In this document: positions 6,492 to 13,759 of the stretch, in pieces
Layout: each line of letters begins with the position of its first letter
Position numbering within the stretch: position 1 is the stretch's first letter
Notes under the pieces: generated by a model
Told to the model about the DNA's origin: nothing
The model's database searches: none
The model's input: only the letters and a program-made list of their open reading frames with translations
Translations under genes and position numbers: made by a program
DNA from: JAVBOF01 sp031550915
GTDB taxonomy: Bacteria > Bacillota > Clostridia > Christensenellales > MGBC116941
Assembly: GCA_031550915.1 (NCBI GenBank)
Contig: JAVBOF010000125.1
Coordinates: 1-13,759 of the forward strand
Length of the DNA: 13,759 bases
Direction: 5' to 3'

Positions 6492-6815
6492 CTACTCCCA
6501 ATCTATAAGGCCTTGTTGATCCAGATACTGGTCCCAGTATTCCAGATATCCGTCGGTTATCAAAGATACCAGCGCCTTTTGTTCCTGATCTTTGCCTTTG
6601 CCGAGCTTTTCATAGATGTACTCGTAAGCTTCGTCCTCGTCATACAGAGCGCCTTCGTCTATTTTATTGCTTTTCATAAACTCGGCGTCGGCATCCATCG
6701 CCGCACGCAAAATATTCTGAAGGTCTTCATCGGGTACGCCTTTATAGGCAGCTTCAGACTTCATCTTCCCGTGTATATAAGCAAAAACTTCATCCCTGTT
6801 CAAATCTTCAAACAT
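6492..6815 (-). CDS. Small acidic protein of unknown function, downstream of pepF
   Basis: A 107-residue, strongly acidic, soluble and probably mostly helical protein (starts MFEDLNRDEVFAYIHGKMKS; many Asp, Glu and Tyr). I do not recognise a family. No membrane segment, signal peptide or cysteine is present. The frame is open further upstream, to 6860, but the start at 6815 is preferred: GGGGG (6822-6826 on the - strand) lies six bases before it, and the longer form would overlap the end of pepF by 44 bp. With this start the ATG comes one base after the pepF stop (TAAAATG), so it is the second gene of a pepF operon and likely translated by coupling. The context does not explain its role. Confidence 0.75.
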   Translation of the reverse strand: MFEDLNRDEVFAYIHGKMKSEAAYKGVPDEDLQNILRAAMDADAEFMKSNKIDEGALYDEDEAYEYIYEKLGKGKDQEQKALVSLITDGYLEYWDQYLDQQGLIDWE

Positions 6816-6816
6816 T

Positions 6817-8625
6817 TTATACCCCCAATATCTTTTCCATGGATTCGAGTCCCTCGTCAAAAGCCTTTATACAGGCGTTGACCGTGTCGGGCTTGTTAAG
6901 GTCCACTCCGGTTATCTTTAAAAGATCCAGAGGATAACCGCTTCCACCGCTTTTTAAGAAATCCATATAGCTTTCCGCGGCGCCGTTCTTCTTTGTAATT
7001 ATATCCATTGCTATGGCGACGGCGGAAGAAAAGCCCGTGGCATATTTATATACGTAAAATGCGCGGAAGAAATGCGATACCCTTGCCCATTCCATGCCGA
7101 TATGGCTATCCAATACCATACTTGGGCCGTGGTAATCACTGTTGAGCTTCGTATATACCTTCACAATGGATTCCGAAGTCAGCGGTTCGCCGTTCTGAAC
7201 CATGTTGTGGGTAATGCGTTCAAACTCCGAAAACATGACCTGACGGAATACGGTCGTACGGAACTGCTCCAGATAATGGTTCAACAGGGACGCACGGACG
7301 GCGTCGTCTTTTTCCGTCTGGATCAGATAATGGCTAAGCAGTAGCTCGTTCACTGTTGAAGCGACTTCCGCGTTGAATATAGCGTATTGCGCCTTGGGAT
7401 ATGGCTGCGCCCCGTCACTGAAATAGGAATGCATGGCATGCCCCAATTCATGAGCTATCGTAAACACGTGGTTTATATTGCCCTGGTAGTTCAAAAGCAC
7501 ATACGGATGAGTTCCAAACGCCCCCCAACAATAAGCGCCGCTCATCTTGCCGACGTTTTCATACCGGTCTATCCATGCTTCACTAAATGATTTTTCCAAC
7601 GCATCGCAATATGTTTTACCAAGAGGCTGCATGCCCTCACGAACCATACCGATTGCCCTGTCATACGGTATGTTTTGTTTGGGTGAATCCGTTATAGGAG
7701 CATATAGGTCATACATATGCATCTCACTTAGATTCAGAGCCTTTTTCTTCATACCTATGTATCGATGGAGCGATGGAAAGCCTTTATGTATTGTATCTAT
7801 CAGCCCGTCATATACCGAGGCGGGTACGTTATCATCCATAAGGGCGGCTTCGAGCGCACCGTCGAATTTTCGGGCGTTAGCATAGAAGATATCCGCTTTT
7901 ACACTTGCGTTCAATAGCGAAGCCCAGGTGTTTTTCTGGCCCTGATAGGTGGAATAGAACTTTTCGAAAGTATCCTTGCGAAGCTCCCTGTTACGGCTTT
8001 CCATAAGGCTTGTGTACCTGCCATGGGTTATTTCGGTCTCTACGCCGTCTTCATCCACTACGCTGGGGAACTTCGTATCAGCGTTGTTGAGCATCGTATA
8101 AATATTCCGCGCGGCGGAAGCTATTTCGCCGGACATGGCCAAAAGCTTCTCTTCGGGTTTTGACAGTATATGCTCCCGCGAGCGGTTTATATCGTCCAAA
8201 TAATGGTCGTAAACATCCAGACGGCGTTCATCCTTTGCGAAGCTATCGAGCTTTTCTTTGGGTATCTCCAGTATTTCAGGTGTTATAAATGAAGTTGCAC
8301 TGCTTATCTGTACGCCCAGGGATTCAACCCTGTCGGACATTTGCTGGTAAAGGGCAACGTTGGTGTCCTCGTCCCTGCGCATATGCGCAAAGACATACAA
8401 ACGTTCCATTCGTTTGCTATTTTCGCTTACCGCTTCCAAGCATTCGGCGAGATCCTGAGGGCTTTTGCCAAGCTTGCCGCTGTGGCGCAACAATTGGTCT
8501 ACTCCGCTTTGCAAGGATTTGAACTCGTCCTCCCATTCTTCATTGGATGCAAACAGGTCTTCGAGCCGCCATTTGTCTGTATTGTCTATCTCTTCCCTTT
8601 TGGAAAGCTTATTTGCTTCTGCCAT
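6817..8625 (-). CDS. pepF: Oligoendopeptidase F (M3B metallopeptidase)
   Basis: A 602-residue cytoplasmic zinc peptidase that cuts short peptides, usual length for PepF. The zinc site is HELGHAMHS: H392, E393 (catalytic) and H396, with the third ligand E420 in NAEVAS. Other family landmarks are WRLEDLF near residue 19, the MKKKAL-LNLSEMHMYDLYAP region around 292-310, and the SGAYCWG-THPYVLLNY segment at 362-380. The N-terminal half is the helical lid, the C-terminal half the catalytic domain. AGGAGG lies seven bases before the ATG, and an extended -10 promoter lies upstream. It is the first gene of a two-gene - strand operon with the small acidic protein. It probably recycles peptides taken up or released by protein breakdown. 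The assignment is firm. Confidence 0.97.
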   Translation of the reverse strand: MAEANKLSKREEIDNTDKWRLEDLFASNEEWEDEFKSLQSGVDQLLRHSGKLGKSPQDLAECLEAVSENSKRMERLYVFAHMRRDEDTNVALYQQMSDRVESLGVQISSATSFITPEILEIPKEKLDSFAKDERRLDVYDHYLDDINRSREHILSKPEEKLLAMSGEIASAARNIYTMLNNADTKFPSVVDEDGVETEITHGRYTSLMESRNRELRKDTFEKFYSTYQGQKNTWASLLNASVKADIFYANARKFDGALEAALMDDNVPASVYDGLIDTIHKGFPSLHRYIGMKKKALNLSEMHMYDLYAPITDSPKQNIPYDRAIGMVREGMQPLGKTYCDALEKSFSEAWIDRYENVGKMSGAYCWGAFGTHPYVLLNYQGNINHVFTIAHELGHAMHSYFSDGAQPYPKAQYAIFNAEVASTVNELLLSHYLIQTEKDDAVRASLLNHYLEQFRTTVFRQVMFSEFERITHNMVQNGEPLTSESIVKVYTKLNSDYHGPSMVLDSHIGMEWARVSHFFRAFYVYKYATGFSSAVAIAMDIITKKNGAAESYMDFLKSGGSGYPLDLLKITGVDLNKPDTVNACIKAFDEGLESMEKILGV

Positions 8626-8656
8626 AATATTTCCTCCTATGATTGTTCACGCTTGG

Positions 8657-8662
8657 ATTATA
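8657..8662 (-). promoter_or_regulatory. Extended -10 promoter element of pepF
   Basis: On the - strand TATAAT (8657-8662) is preceded by TGG, giving TGnTATAAT, about 32 bases before the pepF start. No good -35 hexamer lies at 16-18 bases; TTGGAT is present but 22 bases away. The extended -10 may compensate. Confidence 0.6.
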
Positions 8663-8720
8663 CCATAATTAGTATTTTCCGCATATCCAACAAAATAATT
8701 CACCCGGTGGTAGGCCATTA

Positions 8721-8765
8721 AACTGCTTACTCGACGCCAACAGGCGCGGGTCGAATGCAGCAGTT
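8721..8765. repeat. Imperfect 45-bp inverted repeat between divergent promoters
   Basis: AACTGCT (8721-8727) and AGCAGTT (8759-8765) are perfect complements. Nested inside are TCGA (8731-8734) with TCGA (8751-8754) and CGCC (8735-8738) with GGCG (8743-8746) around an AACA loop. It lies about 20 bp upstream of the + strand -35 and about 60 bp upstream of the pepF -10. It could be an operator or a cruciform-forming site; it has no T tract, so it is not an intrinsic terminator. Confidence 0.45.
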
Positions 8766-8784
8766 GAAAAACAGTTTTCGCCGG

Positions 8785-8813
8785 TTGACCGTGCGGCCTG
8801 TTTGATGTAAACT
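8785..8813 (+). promoter_or_regulatory. Promoter of the DUF1015-aspartate kinase-permease-purL cluster
   Basis: TTGACC (8785-8790) and TAAACT (8808-8813) are separated by exactly 17 bases, and TG lies just before the -10. The start codon at 8848 is about 35 bases downstream. It is the only clear + strand promoter before purL. Confidence 0.65.
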
Positions 8814-8847
8814 TTTAAGGATAATGAAATGCTTTGGGGGAGAAAAC

Positions 8848-10152
8848 ATGCAGAGTTTTGAAGGGCTTGGCATACGCCCGCCGGAAGTTCTTTTGCCAAA
8901 GGGCTGCAACTGGCAGAAATGGGCTGTCATTGCTTGCGACCAATATACTTCACAGCCGGAATACTGGCAAAAGGTTGCGGACTTTGTTGGAGATGATCCC
9001 AGTACACTGCATATCATATTGCCGGAAATATATCTTGAAAATGAAAATAAGCAAGAAACTATTGCCCGGATAAACAAAAATATGGACGTCTATTTGAACG
9101 ACGTTTTAGAGCCTTGCGGCGAGGGCTTTGTTTTCGTCCGCAGGCAGATAGGCAAGGGAGTATTAAACGGGCTGGTCTGTATGGTGGATCTTGAAGACTA
9201 CGAATATACGAAAGGCAGTGAAAACCTTATCCGTGCTACAGAAGATACGATATTAGAGCGGATACCACCCAGGGTAGAGATACGCAAAGACGCAAAAATG
9301 GAATCCCCACATATCATACTGCTGTTTGAAGATAAAGACGATATACTTTTCAAAAAGTTGAATGCTGAAAAGGACGAAATGCAAAAGCTGTATGATTTCG
9401 ATTTGATGCAGGATTCGGGGCATATTGAAGGAAGGCTGGTACCAAAGGATTTGGAAGGATATATTGTCGAAACGTTCGCCAATATCAAGGAAAAAGCCGG
9501 CGATCCGCCATTCCTCTTTGCGGTTGGCGACGGCAACCACTCTTTAGCTACTGCCAAGGCTTGTTATGAGCAATTGAAAAAGGATGATGGTGAGGATATT
9601 GCCAAGGGCAGCCCAGCGAGATACGCACTTGTTGAGCTTGTAAATATCTATGATAAAGCGCTCGTCTTCCGTCCGATCCACAGGGTGCTCTTTGGCGTTG
9701 GAGCCATAGATTGCTCGGCTGCGCTGACAAAGATAATCCGCGAACAAGGCGGAGAGGATGTATCCTGCGCATGGTATCAATCACTTAGACAGGCGGAGGA
9801 CCAGATAAAAAAGATTCCCGCGGGAAGCCATATTTTTAGGATGTATACGCAGGATTTTATCGGCGTATTATGTGTTGGCAAGCCTTCCAGCACGATTGAG
9901 GCGGCAACTTTGCAAAACGCGCTGGACGTATATTTGGAAGGAACTGGAGTCAACATAGATTATATACACGGGGATAACGCGGCGCAGGAGCTTGGCTCTA
10001 TGGAGGGCAACCTTTCGTTCCTGCTGCCGACGATGGATAAAGCCTCGCTTTTTGAGGCTGTACGAAGGGACGGCCGGCTCGTAAGAAAGACTTTTTCAAT
10101 GGGTGAAGCCGATGATAAGAGATTCTATTTGGAATGCAGAAAAATAAAATAG
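8848..10152 (+). CDS. DUF1015 family protein
   Basis: A 434-residue soluble protein matching the DUF1015 family in length and landmarks: GIRPPE near the N terminus, ACDQYTSQPEYW (29-40), PRVEIRKDAKMESPHI (141-156), the central GDGNHSLATA (227-236) and DYIHG (371-375). GDGNH resembles the DG-His motif of ParB/SerK-type nucleotide-binding proteins. From memory, some DUF1015 proteins have been reported to phosphorylate free serine; whether this one does cannot be told from sequence. The start is ATG 8848, because GGGGGAG (8836-8842) lies five bases before it. An in-frame ATG at 8824 would put that site inside the gene. The aspartate kinase gene starts 38 bp after its stop with no terminator between, so the two are probably co-transcribed and may both serve amino acid metabolism. 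Confidence 0.87.
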   Translation: MQSFEGLGIRPPEVLLPKGCNWQKWAVIACDQYTSQPEYWQKVADFVGDDPSTLHIILPEIYLENENKQETIARINKNMDVYLNDVLEPCGEGFVFVRRQIGKGVLNGLVCMVDLEDYEYTKGSENLIRATEDTILERIPPRVEIRKDAKMESPHIILLFEDKDDILFKKLNAEKDEMQKLYDFDLMQDSGHIEGRLVPKDLEGYIVETFANIKEKAGDPPFLFAVGDGNHSLATAKACYEQLKKDDGEDIAKGSPARYALVELVNIYDKALVFRPIHRVLFGVGAIDCSAALTKIIREQGGEDVSCAWYQSLRQAEDQIKKIPAGSHIFRMYTQDFIGVLCVGKPSSTIEAATLQNALDVYLEGTGVNIDYIHGDNAAQELGSMEGNLSFLLPTMDKASLFEAVRRDGRLVRKTFSMGEADDKRFYLECRKIK

Positions 10153-10190
10153 GCTAGGGATAGTCCTTTTGATTAAATTTGGAGGAATAT

Positions 10191-11507
10191 ATGGCAATTT
10201 ATGTTGCTAAGTTCGGAGGTTCTTCACTTGCAGACGCCGAACAGTTCAAGAAGGTCAAGGGTATAATCGAGGCGGATACCAAACGCAGATATGTCGTGCC
10301 GTCTGCCCCCGGCAAGCGGGACGCAAACGATATAAAAATAACGGATATGCTCTATACCTGCGCAGCAAAGGCTAAGGAAAACGAGGACTTTCAGGATGTA
10401 TTCGCATCCTTGAGCCAGCGGTATACCGATATCATAGCGGCATTGGGTATGGACCTGGATATATCTAAAACGCTTATAGATATATATGAAAAGATAAAAA
10501 CGGAAGCCTCTCCGGCTTTTGCTGCCAGCCGCGGTGAATACCTGAATGGTTTGATCTTAGCCGAATACCTTGGGTTCGGATTTTTTGACCCTGCAGACGC
10601 GATCTTTTTTGATGATGCGGGCAAGCTTGATATGGAAAAGACAAACCGGGCGCTTTCCAAAGGGCTGATGAAATGCGGGAACGCCGTGATTCCGGGATTT
10701 TACGGAAGCGACTCGCATGGGAATATCAAAACATTTTCCCGCGGCGGTTCGGATATATCCGGAGCGATAGTGGCAAGCGCGGTAGGTGCGGATCTTTATG
10801 AAAACTGGACGGACGTTTCCGGCTTTTTGATGGCGGATCCCCGTATAGTCACCAGTCCACGGGTAATCAATGTATTGACCTACAGCGAACTAAGGGAGCT
10901 TGCATATATGGGCGCGACTGTCTTGCATGAGGACAGCATCTTTCCGGTGCGGCATGCGGGCATACCGATCAACGTCCGCAATACAAACAGGCCTTCCGAT
11001 AACGGTACAATGATAGTGCCAGAAATCAAGGAAAACATGTCCAAAAGCAGTATTACCGGCGTTGCAGGAAAGAAAAACTTCACGGTAATAACGATTGAAA
11101 AGGATAGGATGAATACGGAGCTTGGCTTCGTTCGAAAAGTGCTTTCGTGCCTGGAAAAGCAGGGCATCTCGTTTGAGCATATGCCGACGGGGATAGATTC
11201 GATATCTTTGGTAATAGCAGATAATCAGCTGGAAGGCAAATTGGATATGCTTACCGAAAGTATCCGTGAGGTATGCGCCCCGGATACGCTTCTAATAAAT
11301 GATAATATGGCCATCATCGCGACAGTAGGCCACGGCATGATCCGCAAGGTGGGTATATCGTCTCGCTTGTTTGGCGCATTGGCTACCAGCAAGGTGAACA
11401 TCAGAATGATAGACCAGGGATCGAGCGAAATGAATATTATCATCGGAGTAGAGAACGATGATTTTGAAAAAGCGGTCAACGCCATTTATTATGCCTTTGT
11501 AAGCTAG
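10191..11507 (+). CDS. lysC: Aspartate kinase
   Basis: A 438-residue cytoplasmic enzyme that phosphorylates aspartate, the first step towards lysine, threonine and methionine. Visible landmarks: ATP/aspartate site KFGGSS (7-12), SRGEYLNG (113-120), SRGGSD (183-188), and the ATP-loop region ENWTDVSGFLMADPRIV (204-220). Two ACT-like regulatory domains follow, roughly 296-365 and 373-438, so feedback control by an end product is likely, though which one cannot be read. YVVPSAPGKRD replaces the VVVSAMGK-type segment seen in many other kinases, a form I associate with clostridial enzymes. GGAGG (10181-10185) sits five bases before ATG 10191, which decides the start; a TTG at 10179 is in frame but lies on the wrong side of that site. 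No lysine riboswitch fits the 38-bp gap upstream. The symbol is the usual one for a monofunctional aspartate kinase. Confidence 0.94.
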   Translation: MAIYVAKFGGSSLADAEQFKKVKGIIEADTKRRYVVPSAPGKRDANDIKITDMLYTCAAKAKENEDFQDVFASLSQRYTDIIAALGMDLDISKTLIDIYEKIKTEASPAFAASRGEYLNGLILAEYLGFGFFDPADAIFFDDAGKLDMEKTNRALSKGLMKCGNAVIPGFYGSDSHGNIKTFSRGGSDISGAIVASAVGADLYENWTDVSGFLMADPRIVTSPRVINVLTYSELRELAYMGATVLHEDSIFPVRHAGIPINVRNTNRPSDNGTMIVPEIKENMSKSSITGVAGKKNFTVITIEKDRMNTELGFVRKVLSCLEKQGISFEHMPTGIDSISLVIADNQLEGKLDMLTESIREVCAPDTLLINDNMAIIATVGHGMIRKVGISSRLFGALATSKVNIRMIDQGSSEMNIIIGVENDDFEKAVNAIYYAFVS

Positions 11508-11530
11508 ACAAGGGTTTTGGGGAGAAAAAA

Positions 11531-12472
11531 TTGTTTTTAGTTTTCTGGAATTCATTTCAAGCTATTCTTGTTATTGTGATAATAACTGGCATTGGTGTAT
11601 TTCTGGCAAAAAAGAATATATTGACCGAAAGCTTCGGAAAAACAATATCAACACTAGTTATGACTGTAACAATGCCTGCAATGGTCATGTCCAGCGTATT
11701 GACACAGTTTACTTCGGATATGCTTGGCGAAGCGGCGATGGCGATACTTTCAGCCTTTGTGCTGCTATTGGCAAGTATGCTGATCGCACATCTGTTTATA
11801 TGGATATTCCGCGTACCAAAAGGAAGGCGCGGGCTTTTTAGGGCGTTTTTTGTTTTTTCAAACGCAGTTTTCATAGGCGTACCTGTTTCAAGGGCATTTT
11901 TCGGAGAAGGCGCTGTCCATATCGCACTGTACTTCTATATTGCCAACACCTTCCTATTCTGGTTATTGGCGGTGCCGGGCATAGCGATGGATATAGATGG
12001 CGCTGAGAAACAGCCTCTCAGGCAAAACTTAAAAAAGGTTTTGACTCCTCCACTTATAACTTTTGTCGTAAGCATAATACTCGTTTTATTAAATGTGAGA
12101 TTGCCCATGTTCGTCATGAGTACGGCAGATTACCTCGGCAGCATGACGACACCGCTTGCGCTGATATATTCAGGTACAATAATATATAATATAGGGAAAA
12201 CCGGGCTGGCATTCAATAAGGATGTTTTGGGCGTTAGTATCGGGCGGTTCGTGGTTTCGCCATTGCTTTATTTTTTTGTATTGGCGCCGCTTTTTGGTAT
12301 AGACGGATTGACGATGAACGTTATGACGATACAGGCATCCATGCCCGTAATCGTTAGCGGAATGATAGTTACAGAGAGCTATGGCGCTGATAAGACGTTT
12401 GCCGGGTCCTGTTTTTTTTGGACCACGATAATCGCTGTTGCGGCGTTGCCGGTATATATGATGCTATTTTAG
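11531..12472 (+). CDS. AEC (auxin efflux carrier) family permease
   Basis: A 313-residue membrane protein with about ten helices, normal for the AEC family. The first helix is WNSFQAILVIVIITGIGVFL; the half-helix signature with small residues and Pro appears as TVTMPAMVMSSVL near residue 50 and again as QASMPVIVSGMIV near residue 275, consistent with the internal repeat of this fold. Members carry organic acids such as malate, or unknown small anions; the substrate here cannot be assigned. The start is a TTG, chosen because GGGGAG (11519-11524) lies six bases before it and the next Met is beyond the first helix. It follows aspartate kinase by 23 bp and precedes purL by 19 bp, so it belongs to the same transcript. 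Its presence beside aspartate kinase allows, but does not show, export or uptake of a related amino or dicarboxylic acid. Confidence 0.86.
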   Translation: MFLVFWNSFQAILVIVIITGIGVFLAKKNILTESFGKTISTLVMTVTMPAMVMSSVLTQFTSDMLGEAAMAILSAFVLLLASMLIAHLFIWIFRVPKGRRGLFRAFFVFSNAVFIGVPVSRAFFGEGAVHIALYFYIANTFLFWLLAVPGIAMDIDGAEKQPLRQNLKKVLTPPLITFVVSIILVLLNVRLPMFVMSTADYLGSMTTPLALIYSGTIIYNIGKTGLAFNKDVLGVSIGRFVVSPLLYFFVLAPLFGIDGLTMNVMTIQASMPVIVSGMIVTESYGADKTFAGSCFFWTTIIAVAALPVYMMLF

Positions 12473-12479
12473 AGTATTC

Positions 12480-12485
12480 GGGAGG
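12480..12485 (+). promoter_or_regulatory. Ribosome binding site deciding the TTG start of purL
   Basis: GGGAGG lies six bases before TTG 12492. The conserved opening of this enzyme type (RVFVEKKEGFDIEAQGL) begins three codons later, so no later start is possible without loss of family sequence. Confidence 0.7.
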
Positions 12486-12491
12486 TAAGTT

Positions 12492-13759
12492 TTGATAAAG
12501 AGGGTTTTTGTTGAAAAAAAAGAAGGCTTTGATATTGAGGCACAGGGACTTTTTGCCGATCTTTCGCACATATTGGGCATAGCGTCTTTGAGCGGCGTCA
12601 GGATATTAAACAGGTATGACATATCAGGATTGGATGAGGCGGACTTCCAGGCGGCTTTGCATCTGATTTTCTCTGAGCCGCCGGTAGACAGGATATATTT
12701 TGAGGAATTCCCTGCAAACCCTGAAGAATGGGTTTTTGCCGTCGAATATCTGCCCGGCCAATATGACCAAAGGGCAGATAGCGCTGCGCAGTGTATCCAG
12801 CTGTTGACACAGAAGGGAAGGCCGGAGATTGCTGTCGCTAAGGTATTTGCTATATCCGGAAGCTTATCTGGCGCTGAAAAGAAGCGGATAAGCGAGTATT
12901 GCATAAATCCCGTCGATTCGAGGGAGGCAGCGCTTGGAAAACCGGAAACATTGACCGCCGTATATGACGAACCACAGAATGTAAAGGTTTTGACGGGCTT
13001 TTGTAACATGGATGAAGCCGGTTTGAAATCTTTGCATGAGGATATGGCTTTAGCTATGAGCCTTGATGATTTGGCTTTTTGCAGAGATTATTTTATTGAA
13101 GAAAAACGTGACCCTACGGTAACCGAGATCCGCGTAATAGATACTTATTGGTCGGATCATTGCAGGCATACGACGTTTTTGACAAAGATAGAAAACGTTG
13201 AGATAGAGGAAGGCCCGTATTCCGGATGCATAAAGGAAGCATATGACGACTACATTTCCATGAAGCAAAGGCTGTATGGCGCAAACAAGGATACGACGCT
13301 TATGAATATGGCGACAATCGGGATAAAGGATGCACTATCAAAGGGCCTTTTGGAGGATTTGGACGCGTCGGAGGAGATAAATGCCTGCAGCATAAAGGCT
13401 AAGGTCAACGTAGACGGTTCCGCTCGGGATTACCTGATCATGTTTAAAAACGAGACGCACAACCACCCGACGGAGATAGAACCGTTTGGAGGCGCCGCCA
13501 CATGTTTGGGCGGAGCTATACGTGATCCTCTTTCGGGCAGGGCGTATGTATATCAGTCCATGCGCGTGACAGGCTGCGGAAACCCTCTTGTGAAGGTAGA
13601 AGATACGATAGAAGGTAAACTCCCGCAGATAAAGCTGACGCGCGGGGCTGCGCAGGGATTCAGCAGCTACGGCAACCAGATCGGACTAGCGACCGGGCAT
13701 GTGGATGAGATATACCACGACGGGTTTGTAGCGAAACGTATGGAGATCGGCGCGGTCAT
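12492..13759 (+). CDS. purL: Phosphoribosylformylglycinamidine (FGAM) synthase, large single-chain type (3' partial)
   Basis: The frame is open from TTG 12492 to the window end, giving the first 422 residues of a protein that is normally over 1200 long. The enzyme makes FGAM from FGAR, glutamine and ATP in purine synthesis. The opening RVFVEKKEGFDIEAQG is characteristic of the long clostridial type. Later landmarks are YWSDHCRHTTF, with the conserved linker leading into the synthase domain, then KNETHNHPTEIEPFGGAATC and GGAIRDPLSGRAYVYQSMRV of the ATP-binding first half. The glutaminase domain with its catalytic Cys-His-Glu would lie beyond the window. The upstream AEC permease gene ends 19 bp before the start, and no terminator or PRPP/purine riboswitch fits in that gap, so purL seems to be read from the operon promoter or from one inside the permease gene. 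Confidence 0.96.
   Translation, partial: MIKRVFVEKKEGFDIEAQGLFADLSHILGIASLSGVRILNRYDISGLDEADFQAALHLIFSEPPVDRIYFEEFPANPEEWVFAVEYLPGQYDQRADSAAQCIQLLTQKGRPEIAVAKVFAISGSLSGAEKKRISEYCINPVDSREAALGKPETLTAVYDEPQNVKVLTGFCNMDEAGLKSLHEDMALAMSLDDLAFCRDYFIEEKRDPTVTEIRVIDTYWSDHCRHTTFLTKIENVEIEEGPYSGCIKEAYDDYISMKQRLYGANKDTTLMNMATIGIKDALSKGLLEDLDASEEINACSIKAKVNVDGSARDYLIMFKNETHNHPTEIEPFGGAATCLGGAIRDPLSGRAYVYQSMRVTGCGNPLVKVEDTIEGKLPQIKLTRGAAQGFSSYGNQIGLATGHVDEIYHDGFVAKRMEIGAV

Noticed and set aside
6483..6511. Possible terminator after the small acidic protein (GCCT/AGGC stem, then six T on the - strand)
   Set aside because: Only four base pairs with a 14-base loop, overlapping the stop codon; too weak to call.
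6816..6860. Longer N terminus for the small acidic protein
   Set aside because: The extra residues come from the frame overlapping the 3' end of pepF, and a GGGGG site supports the start at 6815.
8824..8847. ATG start for the DUF1015 gene at 8824
   Set aside because: GGGGGAG at 8836-8842 would lie inside the coding region, while it is ideally placed for ATG 8848.
10153..10190. Lysine riboswitch before aspartate kinase
   Set aside because: The gap is only 38 bp, far too short for the aptamer, and there is no terminator stem.

Overview
The window looks like chromosomal DNA from an anaerobic Bacillota, most likely class Clostridia. The evidence is the large single-chain type of FGAM synthase (purL), a PepF-type M3 peptidase, a split ECF transporter, GGAGG-type ribosome binding sites, several TTG starts, and frequent ATA and AGG codons. 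No rRNA, tRNA, CRISPR array, insertion sequence or phage gene is visible.

Layout. Positions 3-5395 (+) form one tightly packed operon whose start lies before the window. It encodes an ECF substrate-binding (S) membrane subunit, cut at the edge; a membrane-anchored extracellular phosphodiesterase whose N-terminal half looks like molybdopterin-oxidoreductase (sulfite-oxidase fold) domains; a small anchored protein with a related domain; two ECF ATPases; the ECF T subunit; and a MobB-like P-loop protein with an extra Cys-rich C-terminal domain. A 3' region with small predicted hairpins and a strong intrinsic terminator (5493-5535) follow. Positions 5588-8625 (-) hold a sugar phosphate isomerase/epimerase-like TIM barrel with its own promoter, and a pepF plus small acidic protein pair behind a second promoter. 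Positions 8848-13759 (+) hold a DUF1015 protein, an aspartate kinase, an AEC-family permease and the first third of purL. They are closely spaced, start behind a good promoter (8785-8813), and run off the window.

The most interesting part is the first operon. Gene order and overlaps suggest one uptake-and-processing module. An outside phosphodiesterase would trim a nucleotide-bearing compound, the sulfite-oxidase-like domains would bind or present a pterin-like ligand, the ECF complex would import it, and the MobB homologue would act on it or on a related cofactor inside the cell. Salvage of molybdenum/tungsten cofactor or another pterin is the simplest reading, but this is inference. The S subunit is YkoE-like by topology only, so thiamin, flavin or other cofactor substrates remain possible.

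The other genes look like ordinary housekeeping: peptide breakdown, aspartate-family amino acid synthesis and purine synthesis. The points worth a second look there are a 45-bp imperfect dyad (8721-8765) between divergent promoters, and the DUF1015-aspartate kinase pairing.
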